DNA from: Methanosarcina sp. | GTDB taxonomy: Archaea; Halobacteriota; Methanosarcinia; Methanosarcinales; Methanosarcinaceae | Reading direction: 5' to 3' | Length of the DNA: 37,398 nucleotides | NCBI GenBank assembly: GCA_003164755.1 | Contig: PLUB01000092.1 | Span: 1 to 37,398 of the forward strand | Shown: positions 1 through 10,729 of the stretch, piece after piece | Layout of the letters: each line of letters starts with the position of its first letter | Numbering within the stretch: the first letter of the stretch is position 1 | Notes under the pieces: generated by a model | What the model saw: only the letters and a program-made list of their open reading frames with translations | Told to the model about the DNA's origin: nothing | Database searches by the model: none | Program-made: the position numbers and the translations under genes

Positions 1-451
1 TCAAAAATAGACAAAGCAAAGAAATAAAAAGTGTGTATAATGCTGAGCAGATGCATTTTGTGGGTTATATAGAAAAGAAAATAATGTTTAAATGAAAGAT
101 TAAATAAAAAAATAATAAGGTTAAAGCCCAATACTGTTCTGCAGAACAGATAACTAAACATTATGAAGTAAACTAGATACTGATGGTGTGTGCAGCATCA
201 GCAGTATTTCTCAAACCAATTCATAAGCTCCAGCATCTGCTACAATTTCAAAGCAAAAGATCCAAAAACGTTGAGAAATAATATTTGCTTAGGACTATTA
301 AGAATATTTTTATAGTCCTTTTAGCTATAAAACCCTCTTTTACAATCTTAATGCAGAAGATTGAAGATGACTAAAGAACAAAGCTAAAAAGATAAAGAAT
401 TATTTAGATTGAGATTCATAAAACAAAAAATTAGAAAGTTTGTAATAGATA
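1..451. other. Intergenic, no gene recognised
   Basis: No reading frame here resembles a protein. The sequence is AT-rich and carries one perfect 16-bp palindrome (134-149) and a weaker stem around 180-210 (ACTGATG facing CATCAG). It lies beyond the 3' end of nadM, so it may hold that gene's terminator, but no clear hairpin followed by a T run is visible. Confidence 0.5.
134..149. repeat. Perfect 16-bp palindrome
   Basis: CTGTTCTGCAGAACAG reads identically on both strands. It could be an operator for a dimeric regulator or a fortuitous palindrome; no neighbouring start codon identifies a target. Confidence 0.6.
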
Positions 452-973
452 TTACAGCGGAGAATTAATGTCACTGGCAGATACATTTCTTAAACGAGCT
501 ACTCCCTCAATTCTATTGATAGCTTCTACTATCGATTTTGGAACCAGTTGTTCCCACTTTTCTCCTGCGATCATTCGTCTCCGAATTTCAGTACCTGAGT
601 AGCTTTCTCGAATATAAAGAGGAGATACCTTTACGCAAAAACTGGCTTCTCTAAAAAGTTGAATAACTAAAGGATTATTTGAGTATACGACTTCGAAATT
701 TGGCGTGCGTGATACTACGTGGTGAACCCATATAGAATTATATCTGATGTCTTCGATAGGGACGACGTAATGGCGGATCGGTAAGTTCTCAAGCACATTG
801 TAAAGCATCAGCACCCGCTCACCTGCCGTAAAAGGGTCAGTAGCCTCATGACTTTTTTGCGCGCTTCCGATACCTATGACCAGTTCATCAACCTCTTCAG
901 ATATCCGCTTAATTACCGCATGGTGCCCTAAATGATATGGCTGGAAACGTCCAATATAGAAAGCTCTCACCAT
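452..973 (-). CDS. nadM: Nicotinamide-nucleotide adenylyltransferase, archaeal NadM type
   Basis: The product joins NMN and ATP to give NAD+ and pyrophosphate, the last step of NAD synthesis in the cytoplasm. The 173-residue protein starts with the nucleotidyltransferase signature GRFQPYHLGHH (residues 8-18, containing the H-x-G-H motif) and has the second nucleotide-binding motif SGTEIR near residues 126-131. The length matches the archaeal single-domain family. A longer frame opens at TTG 991, but GGAGGT lies inside that extension, 10 bases before the ATG at 973, so 973 is the real start. The gene is intact. It reads in the same direction as the degraded fpoF and mer upstream, with about 70 bases between it and the fpoF remnant. 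Confidence 0.93.
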   Translation of the reverse strand: MVRAFYIGRFQPYHLGHHAVIKRISEEVDELVIGIGSAQKSHEATDPFTAGERVLMLYNVLENLPIRHYVVPIEDIRYNSIWVHHVVSRTPNFEVVYSNNPLVIQLFREASFCVKVSPLYIRESYSGTEIRRRMIAGEKWEQLVPKSIVEAINRIEGVARLRNVSASDINSPL

Positions 974-1040
974 CAGAATTCCAACCTCCAATTTATAATT
1001 ATGTTATTTGGGATAAGCTCTGTTTCAAATCGACCTTATT

Positions 1041-2044
1041 TTAGATCCTTTCATTATGGATTCCTGTTCCAACGTTGAATTTTTTACATACTTCCAGGAA
1101 AATGTTTAGCATTGTTCTTGCGCTTAGTTTCAATAAGCTTTCCGACAAGTTCGAGGCCTGGCTTTGGATCTTCCATGATTTTCATAAAATCTTGGTCCAT
1201 ATTGAAGTACTTCTCTCTCGTTCTTTTCGTATAAAGACTGAATTCCATCCTTCAGATGCCCCAATCGAGCTTACTAAATGTCAGCAAAGGCCAAAGTATA
1301 TTCACAGCAGTTATGGCAAGTATTTCGTGAGTTTTTGGCTACATCTTTATGGGCACTGAGTGAATTTCACCATCATTGGTGTAGGCCCAAAATTTACCTT
1401 TGTTGAACTCCCTTTTCTTTACATCTTCAAGCTTGACCTCCATAATCTCAGTGATGATCTTTTCAAGCATGACGTCACGATAGAAACTTTCCATATAGAG
1501 TAATCCGATAATTAGCACTATCTTTTCGTTTACATTGTCTCGTATCAGCCGTGTAGAGTGAGCCTGACAGAGAACCACTATAACTGCAATTTTTCCGTAT
1601 TTTTCAAAAGCCTCACTAAGGCTGTTATCACCGGATCTGATGTGTATTTGGTTCCCCTTGTCCTTTTTACATCTGCAACACTCGTAAGTAAAATTACTTG
1701 TGGTTCCTATTTATTGTTTCTTGTAAATCCAACTGTGCAGTCAATTTTGCCTATCTTGAGAAGGATTTCAAGGATACTACTAGCTATTCTCCGTCCTGGC
1801 TGCAGATATTGTCCTTGAATTTAGCTGCAAAGAATTTGTGCACATTTTCAAGTTCGTTCTCGATGGAACAATCTGCTACAGGACAGACTCGACTGCATAT
1901 TAAACAACCTTCACAAACCTGATACCCAGCTCCCTTCTTGTACAAACTCAGCTCGTTGGGATCTCAAATTTCTGCCGCCTTCTTGACAGTCCCAGATCTC
2001 ATTGGGCACACGTCTTTGCATGCCTACAGGTGTGGACACGTCAT
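1041..2044 (-). pseudogene. fpoF: Degraded F420H2 dehydrogenase subunit F (FpoF / FrhB family)
   Basis: Stitched frames give the whole family order. First come two [4Fe-4S] motifs (ACKDVCP about 2015-2030, CEGCLICSRVCPV about 1880-1930). Then the FrhB-like core: ASSILEILLKIG, RGTKYTSDPVITALV, AVIVVLCQAHSTRLIR, and KGKFWAYTNDGEIHSVPIK. Last comes the C-terminal domain with CHNCCEYT, FADIS, EGWNSVFIR, and EDPKPGLELVGKLIE. Intact FpoF takes electrons from F420H2 (flavin, Fe-S) and feeds the membrane Fpo complex. I count at least three in-frame stops (including TAG where Trp is expected and TGA where Arg is expected) and at least five frameshifts spread over the gene, so this is old decay rather than one sequencing error. 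The FpoF assignment rests on the Fe-S/FrhB architecture, on recalled similarity to Methanosarcina FpoF, and on the position beside mer. Another FrhB paralogue is the main alternative. A TATA-like TTATATAA (2055-2062) lies just before the apparent ATG. Confidence 0.85.
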
Positions 2045-2169
2045 GGGCAATGACTTATATAATTTTTGGTGGTAGTTTTACCCCGATCTTTGATGTACTT
2101 GCTTAAGACAAGATTTTTTAGGAAATATAACGAGAAAGTTAAAAATATTTATGTCTTATGTAATAAAAA

Positions 2170-3380
<1,211 letters not shown>

Positions 3381-3536
3381 CCTATTTGTTCATTATTGAT
3401 TCATTGAAAGTTATACTAAAATTTAATACTGTAATATTGAGAAAATAGGTGGCATTCGTGTGTACATATGTGAAAGTTGACATCATAAGATACATCAAAT
3501 ATTTATCTGTAACCAGATTCACATAAAAGTAAGTGA

Positions 3537-4195
3537 ACTACTCTCCCTGGTCGGGTTGATACCCCCAAGGAAGGAGCTTCCTTCGAATAATTCCTTCATC
3601 TGTTCTAAAATTAAAGATTCATCGGGATTTCTGTATTATCGAAAGGTATCACCAAGTATTTGATAGCCTGTCCACATGACATTTTGTACTAGGAAACGTT
3701 ACATAACATCATAGCACTATTTCGATCCCTATAAATATAGTTCCCAATACAAATCATAACATTTTGGCAAGGAGACATCTAATGGCGTTTTCCACAATAG
3801 CAACATTTCTTAGTTGTGTGTTTTTCTTCAATTCTTATTAAACTTTTACCTACAAATTTTGCTTTATGGTCAAGAATTGAACAAATCTATCTGAGTTTCC
3901 TAGACCCTGAGTAGAACGATTTAGCCCTTTCTTTAGTTTGGTTTTCTTTTTCTTTCAAACCACTTTTTACTTTAGGTTGACCCATTGTTGCATACTAAGA
4001 ACATCTACTTGATAGGGTTAGCTCTGGTATTCTCAACCATAGTTTTAGATAGCTTATACTGGAAGTTCTTGTTTTGATTAGATAACTTTCCACATATTTT
4101 TATAACTGGTCTAGCTATTCCTAGGTATGTCTTACTTTTTGTAGAACTTTTTTTAACACCAATATAATGATCTCTTATTGATTTGGATATATAGA
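3537..4195 (-). pseudogene. tnpB: TnpB remnant (IS200/IS605 family, first type)
   Basis: Stitched minus-strand frames read SKTYLGIARPVIK, CGKLSNQNKNFQYKLSK, MAQPKVKSGLK-like text, SLIRIEEKHTTKKC and then the zinc-ribbon region CCYCGKRH...MSPC...C...YRDRNSA. These are typical of the central and C-terminal parts of TnpB, an RNA-guided nuclease of IS200/IS605 elements. The N-terminal half is missing and there are several stops and frameshifts. The end of the element, past GGGGGTATCAACCCG, has a hairpin-like right end. The remnant is inactive. Confidence 0.75.
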
Positions 4196-4204
4196 TTTTA
4201 GAAT

Positions 4205-4478
4205 GTCAATAATTATCAGGTATAGGTGATTCTGTGTGGAGTAGTTTTGTAGCAAAATTAGAATATAAATCAGAATGGTCAGAAAAAATCATTCTTATGA
4301 TAGGTAAATTTGAACCATCGTCTAGACTCTGTCATTTTTGTGGATATCATAACTCTGAGCTAACACTAATAAAGATCGAAAATGGAAATGTCCTGATTGC
4401 AAAACAAAAAATGAGAGAAATATTAATGCTGCAATTAACATCAAAAAAGTTGATCTTATTGATCAAAATCTAATTTGA
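4205..4478 (+). pseudogene. tnpB: TnpB C-terminal remnant (IS200/IS605 family, second type)
   Basis: The frame reads WSSFVAKLEYKSEW, IGKFEPSSRLCHFCGYHN and, after a frameshift at about 4380, KWKCPDCKTKNERNINAAINI. This is the C-terminal zinc ribbon with both C-x2-C pairs and the R-N-I-N-A-A motif that carries the last RuvC acid in active proteins (D-R-D-x-N-A). Here the acidic residue reads as N/E. Only the last quarter of the gene is left. It closely resembles the C-terminus of the larger tnpB remnant near 11.5 kb, and the sequences after the two stop codons also match. Confidence 0.75.
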
Positions 4479-4574
4479 ATCTGACATGCTGGCAATGCGG
4501 GGAATGTTTTTTGGGACTTGTTCTCAAAAGAGAAAGGACTGAACCAAGAAGCTACTTAGTCTTCAGCTGGATGG

Positions 4575-4592
4575 TAGTTCACTCTTGAACTA
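4575..4592 (-). terminator. Hairpin directly after pheT
   Basis: TAGTTCA and TGAACTA form a perfect 7-bp stem with a 4-base loop, abutting the pheT stop codon. It may act in 3'-end formation of pheT. One arm overlaps the GTAGTTCAC right end of the adjacent IS remnant, so it may instead be a product of the insertion. Confidence 0.35.
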
Positions 4593-6212
4593 TCAGATCA
4601 TTAGCTCAAACTCAAACCCTACAACTGCATACCAGAGACCGAAGTTGTTTATGACTTCAGTATGTAATTCTCCAAAGACTCCGATCTTTTTTCCTTTTGC
4701 ATATACATCTGCCCTCCTGCCTTCGAGGAAAGCCATGTCTTTTGATTCTTTTACCTCATAGGGAAGCATCATCTCTCTCATGAGGGCATCTACAACCTCG
4801 TAAATCTCGGTGAAGTTTGCTTGCGGGTGAATCGAGACTGCAGCTACATGCTGGGCGGTCTTTTCACTTCTTAAAACCTCCCCGAACTCGAAGATTTTTT
4901 GGGGGAGTTCTCTGTGTCGGTTTAAGGCAAGAATTTCAAGAAGTGTAGGAAGCAATGTTGTCCTGAGCATGGTCTGTTCTTCACTTATCGGATGAAGCAC
5001 GTAAGTTACGTCGTCCGTCCTCTGTCGGCACATATTCTCAAAATTGATCTTTTCGCTAGTAAGCGTAAAAGGCATTACCTCATAATACCCCATCCCCACC
5101 ATAATTTCATTAACATTGGAACGCAACAAGGAAATTGGATGAGATTTTCCTGCAGTATAGGTCTCAGGAATCCTTACTTTGATGTTTTCATATCCATAAC
5201 CCTTAGCAATATCTTCGACCAGGTCATAGTTGTGCAGTATGTCTGCTCTGTAGGCCGGCACTTTTACCTCAACTATCTCCTCACCAAGGGCCTGTGCTCC
5301 AAAGCGCATCCTTGAAAGCTGCTTAACGATCTCTCCTATGGAAAGTTCCATTCCGAGTAGGTATTTAACCTCACTTTTTGTAAGAAATCTGGTATCTGGC
5401 TCCAGATTAGGTAGTACAAATGTTTTGCCATCGTGTGTGATAACCCTTACGAACTCTATCTGGCCACCACGTTCAGCAAGGGCTGTGACAACAATGTTTA
5501 AAGTAGTGTATACAGTTTTCCCAAGCCCTGTAACATCAATAAAAATATCAGTTGTGTTTTCGGTCACACTCGTAAGTGTCCCGTTAATGATAGGCGGGAA
5601 AGATAGTACATTGTCATTCGCATCCAGTAAGACTGGATATTTTTGAAACCCCTTCACTATATTGGCAAAAGCTTTGCCTTTAGGGTGCTTTTCCAGTATT
5701 TCATTCATGCTCATTTTTTCAGTGTAATCAAGAGGCACGAACTTTAAACTTGGATCAACTGCCGTGTAGCTAAAAGGGGGTTTTAAATGTGAAATGTCGT
5801 GTACTCCTATAGATACTTTTTTTCTGTTTCTCCCAGGACCCCAGTGTAGATCCTCCTGCAGATCCATAAGGGATTTTATTGAAGAAGATGTAAACTTTAT
5901 TCCCCTTATGACCGCACACCCCAGAAAAGGCCTGATTTTCAGGATATCCTCACTGATAGATATCGAAACCTTGTAAGGATTTACATTATATTCGGAAAGT
6001 CCTACCTCAAGATCCAGAAAACCCCGCATTGCCCTAGCTATTCCTTCGACACTATAAAGGTCAGGTCTGTCCGGAAAGAATTCGATATCTATGTATTCAT
6101 CTTCAACCCTTTCGATATCTGCTCCTATCATTGGCACTCTTTTGATGATATTTTCCCTATCTGTTCCTGTGAGCTTTTCGAGGTCTTCATACTGCAAGGT
6201 GATTACTGGCAT
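4593..6212 (-). CDS. pheT: Phenylalanyl-tRNA synthetase beta subunit, archaeal type
   Basis: This is the beta chain of the alpha2-beta2 PheRS that charges tRNA-Phe. Its B3/B4 part edits mischarged Tyr and its C-terminal part is a catalytic-like fold. The 539-residue length is that of the short archaeal/eukaryotic chain, which lacks the bacterial N-terminal tRNA-binding domain and the C-terminal anticodon-binding domain. Visible landmarks are [16 protein letters not shown] at the start, [21 protein letters not shown], the B5-like [16 protein letters not shown], and the C-terminal FEFGEVL and FGELHTEV. The ATG at 6212 is preceded by GAGATG about 8 bases away. No pheS is in the window, which fits the usual unlinked arrangement in these archaea. 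The gene is intact. Confidence 0.95.
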   Translation of the reverse strand: MPVITLQYEDLEKLTGTDRENIIKRVPMIGADIERVEDEYIDIEFFPDRPDLYSVEGIARAMRGFLDLEVGLSEYNVNPYKVSISISEDILKIRPFLGCAVIRGIKFTSSSIKSLMDLQEDLHWGPGRNRKKVSIGVHDISHLKPPFSYTAVDPSLKFVPLDYTEKMSMNEILEKHPKGKAFANIVKGFQKYPVLLDANDNVLSFPPIINGTLTSVTENTTDIFIDVTGLGKTVYTTLNIVVTALAERGGQIEFVRVITHDGKTFVLPNLEPDTRFLTKSEVKYLLGMELSIGEIVKQLSRMRFGAQALGEEIVEVKVPAYRADILHNYDLVEDIAKGYGYENIKVRIPETYTAGKSHPISLLRSNVNEIMVGMGYYEVMPFTLTSEKINFENMCRQRTDDVTYVLHPISEEQTMLRTTLLPTLLEILALNRHRELPQKIFEFGEVLRSEKTAQHVAAVSIHPQANFTEIYEVVDALMREMMLPYEVKESKDMAFLEGRRADVYAKGKKIGVFGELHTEVINNFGLWYAVVGFEFELMI

Positions 6213-6500
6213 TGAAAATTCATCTCATATGTTGCTGGCTAACTTAATCACAAAAATACTCAACTTCAGATTTAATGCTTTTGTTCCAGGAGTCGTTTGA
6301 AATGTTCTGGAAAATTAAATTATTTGGAAAAAATAGTATACTTTAATCAAAGTTACGGTAGTGAGAGTATACCAGCTGCATGCAGGGGAGTATGTTCTTG
6401 CTAATACTCTGGATATAAATGAATTAGTTGATGTAAAATATTTAATTTGCTTATAACTTTTTCCCTACTGGTTTTTGTAATTATTCGTATAGTTTTTAAT

Positions 6501-6850
6501 TAAATTGGAAGTGTACCATCACCAAAAGTTCCGATATAATCTTCATCATCACACAGTTCACTAAACAATAACTGTTTTTTAATCTCATAGTATTTTTGAA
6601 TTTTTTTTGCTGTAATACCTTATATATCGTATCACTCTTGAAGGAAAATATTTTGGTTCAAGCCAACGAAAAGATATAATGATGACCATTATTACTGATC
6701 ACATCAAACTCAAAGCAATGCCTTTTACCAATTTCAAATAGTACATATCTCAAATAGTTGAGGACAGCATTGTCTAAAAGAAATTTTGTACGATACTACC
6801 TACAAAGAAACATATGACATTTCATTTTATGGGCACACTGATTTGATTGA
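6501..6850 (-). pseudogene. tnpA: IS200-type TnpA remnant (Y1 HUH transposase)
   Basis: Stitched minus-strand frames give RYVLFEIGKRHCFEFDVISNN, GHHYISFRWLEPKYFPSRVIRYIRYYSKK and, after another shift, YEIKKQLLFSELCDDEDYIGTFGDGTLPI ending at the TAA at 6501. The pattern (fragment resembling the H-x-H region, then P-K-Y-x-P-S-x-V, then KKQL-x-x-E...YIGTxGDGT) is the IS200/IS605 TnpA fold. The HUH motif is altered and there are several stops, so the gene is dead. It lies between pheT and the M24 remnant. The tnpB partner is not adjacent. Confidence 0.65.
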
Positions 6851-6981
6851 CGTAGTGCTATTTTTATAGTTAAAAGGTGGCTTAAAAGCAGAGTTATAGA
6901 CAAGAATTAATTTGGAGATACTTTCAAAGAAACCCTTGTCAAATTATATCAGGAATTTCAAGAGCTATTTGAGAGTCTTAC

Positions 6982-8095
6982 TTAAAATATAGGAATTAAA
7001 TCTGGGTTATCTCCTGTAATGCACTCTCCACCCCTAGAAGTGACTATAAATGTATTTTCAATCCCCACCATTCCTATTTTTTCAATTCCTTTTTTAGGTT
7101 CGAGAGCGAATACCATATTTTCTTGAAGGGGTTCATCAAATCCTTCTTACATATTATGGTATTGTATATTTCGGAAGGGGTGGCTCCAGGTTTTAACATT
7201 GTTGCAGCTTCATTTTGTATCTCCACCCTTTATCGTGAATATCTTTAGCATAATTGGGGATGGAAGAATCGAACATGTACGTCGTTGTTTTATCCGTGTT
7301 ATAGCCTTCAACTGCACATCCAATGTCAACAAAGACCAGATCCCCTTTTTGTAGTCTTCGGTACCTGCTTCCTATAAGGGGCACTGCAGGGCTCATCCCA
7401 TAATTTCCTCCCGGGCCATTAAAATAAGATGAGTAAATTGAGCTTTCGCCAAAACAAACATTTCCCAGAAACATCTGTATCAAACATTCCAAAACGTCAT
7501 AATCCATCATGTCCGTTCTCAACCATAACTGAGAAAAGTTCTGTTGACAGATCTACTTCACTCATACCTTCATGCAGCATCTCTGGCAAAATGTCTTCCA
7601 GCATGTGTTGATGAATCCTGCCAGCTTTTCTCATCAGAGATAACTCATATTTGCTTTTTACAGCTCTGACAGCAGCAATTTGAGTATCAACGGATTTAAC
7701 GTTCTTAAAAGGAAAATATTTTTGGAACCTCTGAAATAAAGCCAGAGGGATTACTTCAGTTTCCAGATATACAGTATCTTGTAGCACACTTAATTCCTTC
7801 GAAGCATCACGAAAACTGTTCATAGGCTCTATATCAAGAAATAATGATTCGTCCAGAGCTCTTTCATAGCTTCGCCGCACCAGAATGTTGCCTCTCCATT
7901 TTTCGGAATGATTAGCATCCCGTCCTGAATAGTGCCAGTAAAGTAATAAATATTGATTTTGCTGAAGATGAAGGCCCTTTCCCATTCAGGATTTGATAGA
8001 TTCATTCGTTTTTGGAAGTATCTCATGCGTTTTTTCAGCTCAGTTAAAGGTACTTTTTTAATCATATTAATCTTTTTACTAAGTTTATCTGTCAT
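6982..8095 (-). pseudogene. Broken M24-family metallopeptidase (Xaa-Pro peptidase type)
   Basis: Four frames in order make one protein: [17 protein letters not shown]...[18 protein letters not shown] (from 8095), [13 protein letters not shown]...[27 protein letters not shown], then GNVCFGESS...[23 protein letters not shown], then PGATPSEIYNTI and finally [19 protein letters not shown]...[10 protein letters not shown] ending at TAA 6982. The D-x10-D metal-ligand pair (VDIGC...NTDKT) and both late Glu ligands (ALEP, GIENT) are present. The stretch that should carry the conserved GHGIG histidine is deleted between ATPSEIYNT and GFDEP. There are at least three frameshifts. It would have been a cytoplasmic aminopeptidase or dipeptidase. 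Confidence 0.8.
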
Positions 8096-8318
8096 TAATT
8101 ATAGAAGTTTAACCCATTACTATCGTTTTTCACTATAGTCTTGTACAGGGATAAAAATAACTTCACTTTGCTCATTACTATACTTTCTTTTCTACTGGCT
8201 AAAATAATCACATGATCAATGTTATTGAGCTTTCTTTTTAAAGCTCTTTTAACGGCATATACCAGAGCTTAGGCTAATATAATTTAATGATGTAAAAAAT
8301 GAAAAGAAGTAAAAATAA

Positions 8319-8618
8319 ATGAAGTTTAAAAAGACAATGACTATTTTGTTAATAGCCCTCTTTGTAGCTTCATTTGCGCCTACAGCAGTAAGCACAAGCC
8401 ACATAGATGGTAGAAGTAGCGACAATGACAGTAGCCGAGGTGTTAGAGCCAATCCTGGCGCCAGCTTCTACATTTCACTCTATTATTTAATATCCGTTTT
8501 TCAATTTCGTGTACATCAATCATTTATTATTCGGTTAGTTATTTATTTATATTTAATTGGCATCAAAATATACTTAATATATTTCTGTACCTTAAGAAAT
8601 ATACATCTGAAGCAATAG
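8319..8618 (+). CDS. Small secreted protein with signal peptide, unknown function
   Basis: The frame begins MKFKKTMTILLIALFVASF and has a signal peptide likely cut after AVSTS-like residues near position 26. A short Ser/Asp/Arg-rich segment (DGRSSDNDSSRGVRANPG) follows. The leader resembles those of the small secreted proteins near 12.5, 13.0 and 35.2 kb. After about residue 50 the sequence becomes AT-driven (many I, Y, L, F) and does not look like a selected protein, so the gene is probably truncated and runs into intergenic sequence. No clear Shine-Dalgarno sequence is present. Function unknown. Confidence 0.45.
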   Translation: MKFKKTMTILLIALFVASFAPTAVSTSHIDGRSSDNDSSRGVRANPGASFYISLYYLISVFQFRVHQSFIIRLVIYLYLIGIKIYLIYFCTLRNIHLKQ

Positions 8619-9397
8619 GCATCTTGTATTATTCTGTGAAAATGAGACATTAGTTAGTCTCAAGCGTGTAAATATAAAAGTAAACTGGAATGAGAATTAA
8701 CTTATTTTTTAAATAATAAACTGGGCTTTCTTTGTCCTATCCTGTTGAGTTTGTTAGTGTAAGAATATTAGTGGACAAAATGTATTGGAGAGTTTACGTT
8801 GAGAATATACATATTTTTTATAGCAAAAAACTATACATCGAAAAGAGTCCAGAAAAAGTTATTATGTCTTTTGATTAGGGCTTGATATTAAGTAAGATAG
8901 AGCCTGTCCTAAAGATAATGTATTTTATGATTCTTGACTCCGATTTTTAGATCTCATTTTCCGTGTTAGCAATATATCATTTTTTGTACAAAAATATACT
9001 TAAAGAACGGATACGATTTTTTAAAATATTCTTTGAAAAAACATCAACATTGATAGGCAAGACCCAAAACCAAGACTTGAAAGCTAGAGTATCTAATCCG
9101 GATTTTTTTTAAATTATAATAGGAATTGGGAAGTAAAAATAGTTCTTTCGTGACTCTAGACAATGAAATTAACAAACTAATGAAACTAATTTAGAAAAAA
9201 GTCAAGATTCAGTCAAAAGAAAATAATTGAAACACATAGGTAAAATCAACAAATTACTTAATATCTATTTTATTATGATTATAATGTAGGGTATACATCA
9301 TTTCTAAACATATGACGAAATTTAGGCTTTTATCAAAATTTCCTATAATTAGAAAAGGATTTAAATAAAAATAACCAAAATACGAGATTGAAAGAAA
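8619..9397. other. Long intergenic region, no gene recognised
   Basis: I see no plausible protein on either strand. Around 9225-9305 it holds an AT-rich repeat that recurs near 20.1 kb. At 8596-8650 it carries a motif (TACATCTGAAGCAATAGGC and following) similar to 15,930-15,965. Confidence 0.45.
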
Positions 9398-9886
9398 ATG
9401 AAAACAAATAACCAAAAAGCAATAGTCTCACTCATTGTAGTTATTCTAATAGCATTTATACCCCTAGGAGCAGCAGCTCCTGCAGAGATATCAGAATCTA
9501 CGGTAGTAGAAAGTCGCAAGAAATTGGATTGGAGTTGAGTCTATCTACGGAGGCAATGATAGATCAGGCATTGATTGTTCTCACTAGTCTATCAAATATA
9601 CAAACAACTCGGAGCCAAAAGTATAGTCTTACAAACTGTGCCTAATATGAAAAATAATCCATATTATGTTAACATAAGCTCTCCCACTCCTGGAGACGTA
9701 ATTTTTTGGGAAAAGGATGTCACTAAGAACGACAAAAAATATTGGCTTTCCGTTCATGTAGGAATATACATCGGAAATGGGCAATTTGTACCCACGTCTT
9801 TTGACACAAAAAAAGTTGCCATTGATAATATCAGTGGTACGTATCAAGATGGAATGCCGTACTTTGCAAGATGGTCACATACTTAA
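9398..9886 (+). pseudogene. Broken secreted NlpC/P60-type cysteine hydrolase
   Basis: ATG 9398 opens a signal peptide (MKTNNQKAIVSLIVVILIAF...PLGAAAPA). The frame then breaks at about 9525, continues in another frame as IGVESIYGGNDRSGIDCSH, and breaks again at about 9580 to give LVYQIYKQLGAKS...SPTPGDVIFWEKD...SVHVGIYIGNG...MPYFARWS. Y-x-G-G...D-C-S (catalytic Cys), P-G-D-V-I-F-W and V-H-V-G-I-Y-I-G (catalytic His) are the NlpC/P60 core. Intact members cleave peptide bonds in cell-wall-type peptides, usually outside the cell. The catalytic residues are preserved and only two frameshifts and one stop separate the pieces, so inactivation may be recent. Confidence 0.75.
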
Positions 9887-10351
9887 GAAGATTCCTATTT
9901 ACGTCTTATTTTTTTCTTAGCAGGAATCTCATCCAAGTCTTTCCCGCGAATTTGTGTATTTGACCTTATTTATTCTCTTATCTTCGAAATTCTTTGATTT
10001 CAAAGATGCTTACACTATCTTATCTGAAATGTAGTATATGAAAGTTTTCAGTGTCATAAATTAATAAGTATAAATAGATTATTATATTAAAACATTATAT
10101 TTCAATTGGGAATAACCTTTTTATGAATTCGAATCAGATAGTAATTGAGAAAAGTATCAGATTTAATCTTAAAAACTTCTACATCAGTAAAACTATAAAT
10201 TCTATTTTTCTGGTGATAGGAAAAGGACATAGAGCTATCAGATTTTATAGAACTTTCAGTACACTGCTGAGAAGATAACTTTCTAACGTGCTAATTTCAT
10301 TCCAATTCACATTTGATATAGACAATATTTTTGTGATAAAGGACAGAGATT
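9887..10351. other. Intergenic, no secure gene
   Basis: A 52-codon frame at 10,123-10,278 (start MNSNQIVIEKSIRFN) has no recognisable features and no Shine-Dalgarno sequence. Otherwise nothing is seen. Confidence 0.4.
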
Positions 10352-10660
10352 ATGGATTTAAAAGAAGAACTGACACAACTTCACAAGAATGCAAAGCAGG
10401 ATGCAAAAGAACTTGATGAGAAAGTAAAACAGCATCTATTAATTGTATATTTTTCATAATTGTAATATGGTTATTAATAGTACTTCCCTAATAACAAGTG
10501 CCACCAGATAGAATAACTAACGCTACACAACGAGCCACGCTTGAAAATCAGTATCAAGTTACATTCGCTAAATATTTGGTGGCGTTGCTATTGGGATTGA
10601 ACTTTACTACACATGGCAGCGAATTTCTATTTCTCAAGAAGGCCAGTTTACCTCACTTGG
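10352..10660 (+). pseudogene. Membrane protein N-terminus cut off near an IS remnant
   Basis: AAAGGA precedes ATG 10,352. The product begins MDLKEELTQLHKNAKQDAKE, a charged, probably coiled-coil segment, then KVKQHLL. In a shifted frame a hydrophobic FFIIVIWLLIVLP follows. Further on, ATQRATLENQYQVTFAK and FGGVAIGIELYYTWQRISIS-QEGQFT appear, separated by another shift. The pattern RATLENQYR...GGVAIGIGLYYTW...SQEGQ resembles the membrane anchor seen ahead of pentapeptide-repeat domains. That assignment is from memory and moderate. The similarity ends at about 10,660, less than 100 bases before the tnpB remnant, so insertion or associated deletion probably removed the rest. Confidence 0.5.
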
Positions 10661-10729
10661 TAATATCTTAATACTTTCATTTCGCATTTACAATAAATAG
10701 TTATTTATTTAATTCTTATTTTATTTCGA

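Larger units (their letters stand above)
3537..4582. mobile_element. Two outward-facing IS200/IS605-type (tnpB-only) remnants
   Basis: Two unrelated tnpB remnants lie back to back. One reads leftward (3537-4195) and the other rightward (4205-4478). Both outer ends finish with the same GTAGTTCAC: as GTGAACTAC at the left edge (3537) and GTAGTTCAC at the right edge (about 4574-4582). No tnpA is present here, and neither tnpB is complete. Confidence 0.7.

Noticed and set aside
2055..2062. TATA-like TTATATAA as an active fpoF promoter
   Set aside because: It sits about 10 bases before the apparent ATG, too close for a normal archaeal promoter. The gene is dead and the true N-terminus may have been lost, so no promoter is claimed.
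10123..10278. A 52-codon frame starting MNSNQIVIEK
   Set aside because: No Shine-Dalgarno sequence and no recognisable pattern; the length is within what chance gives.
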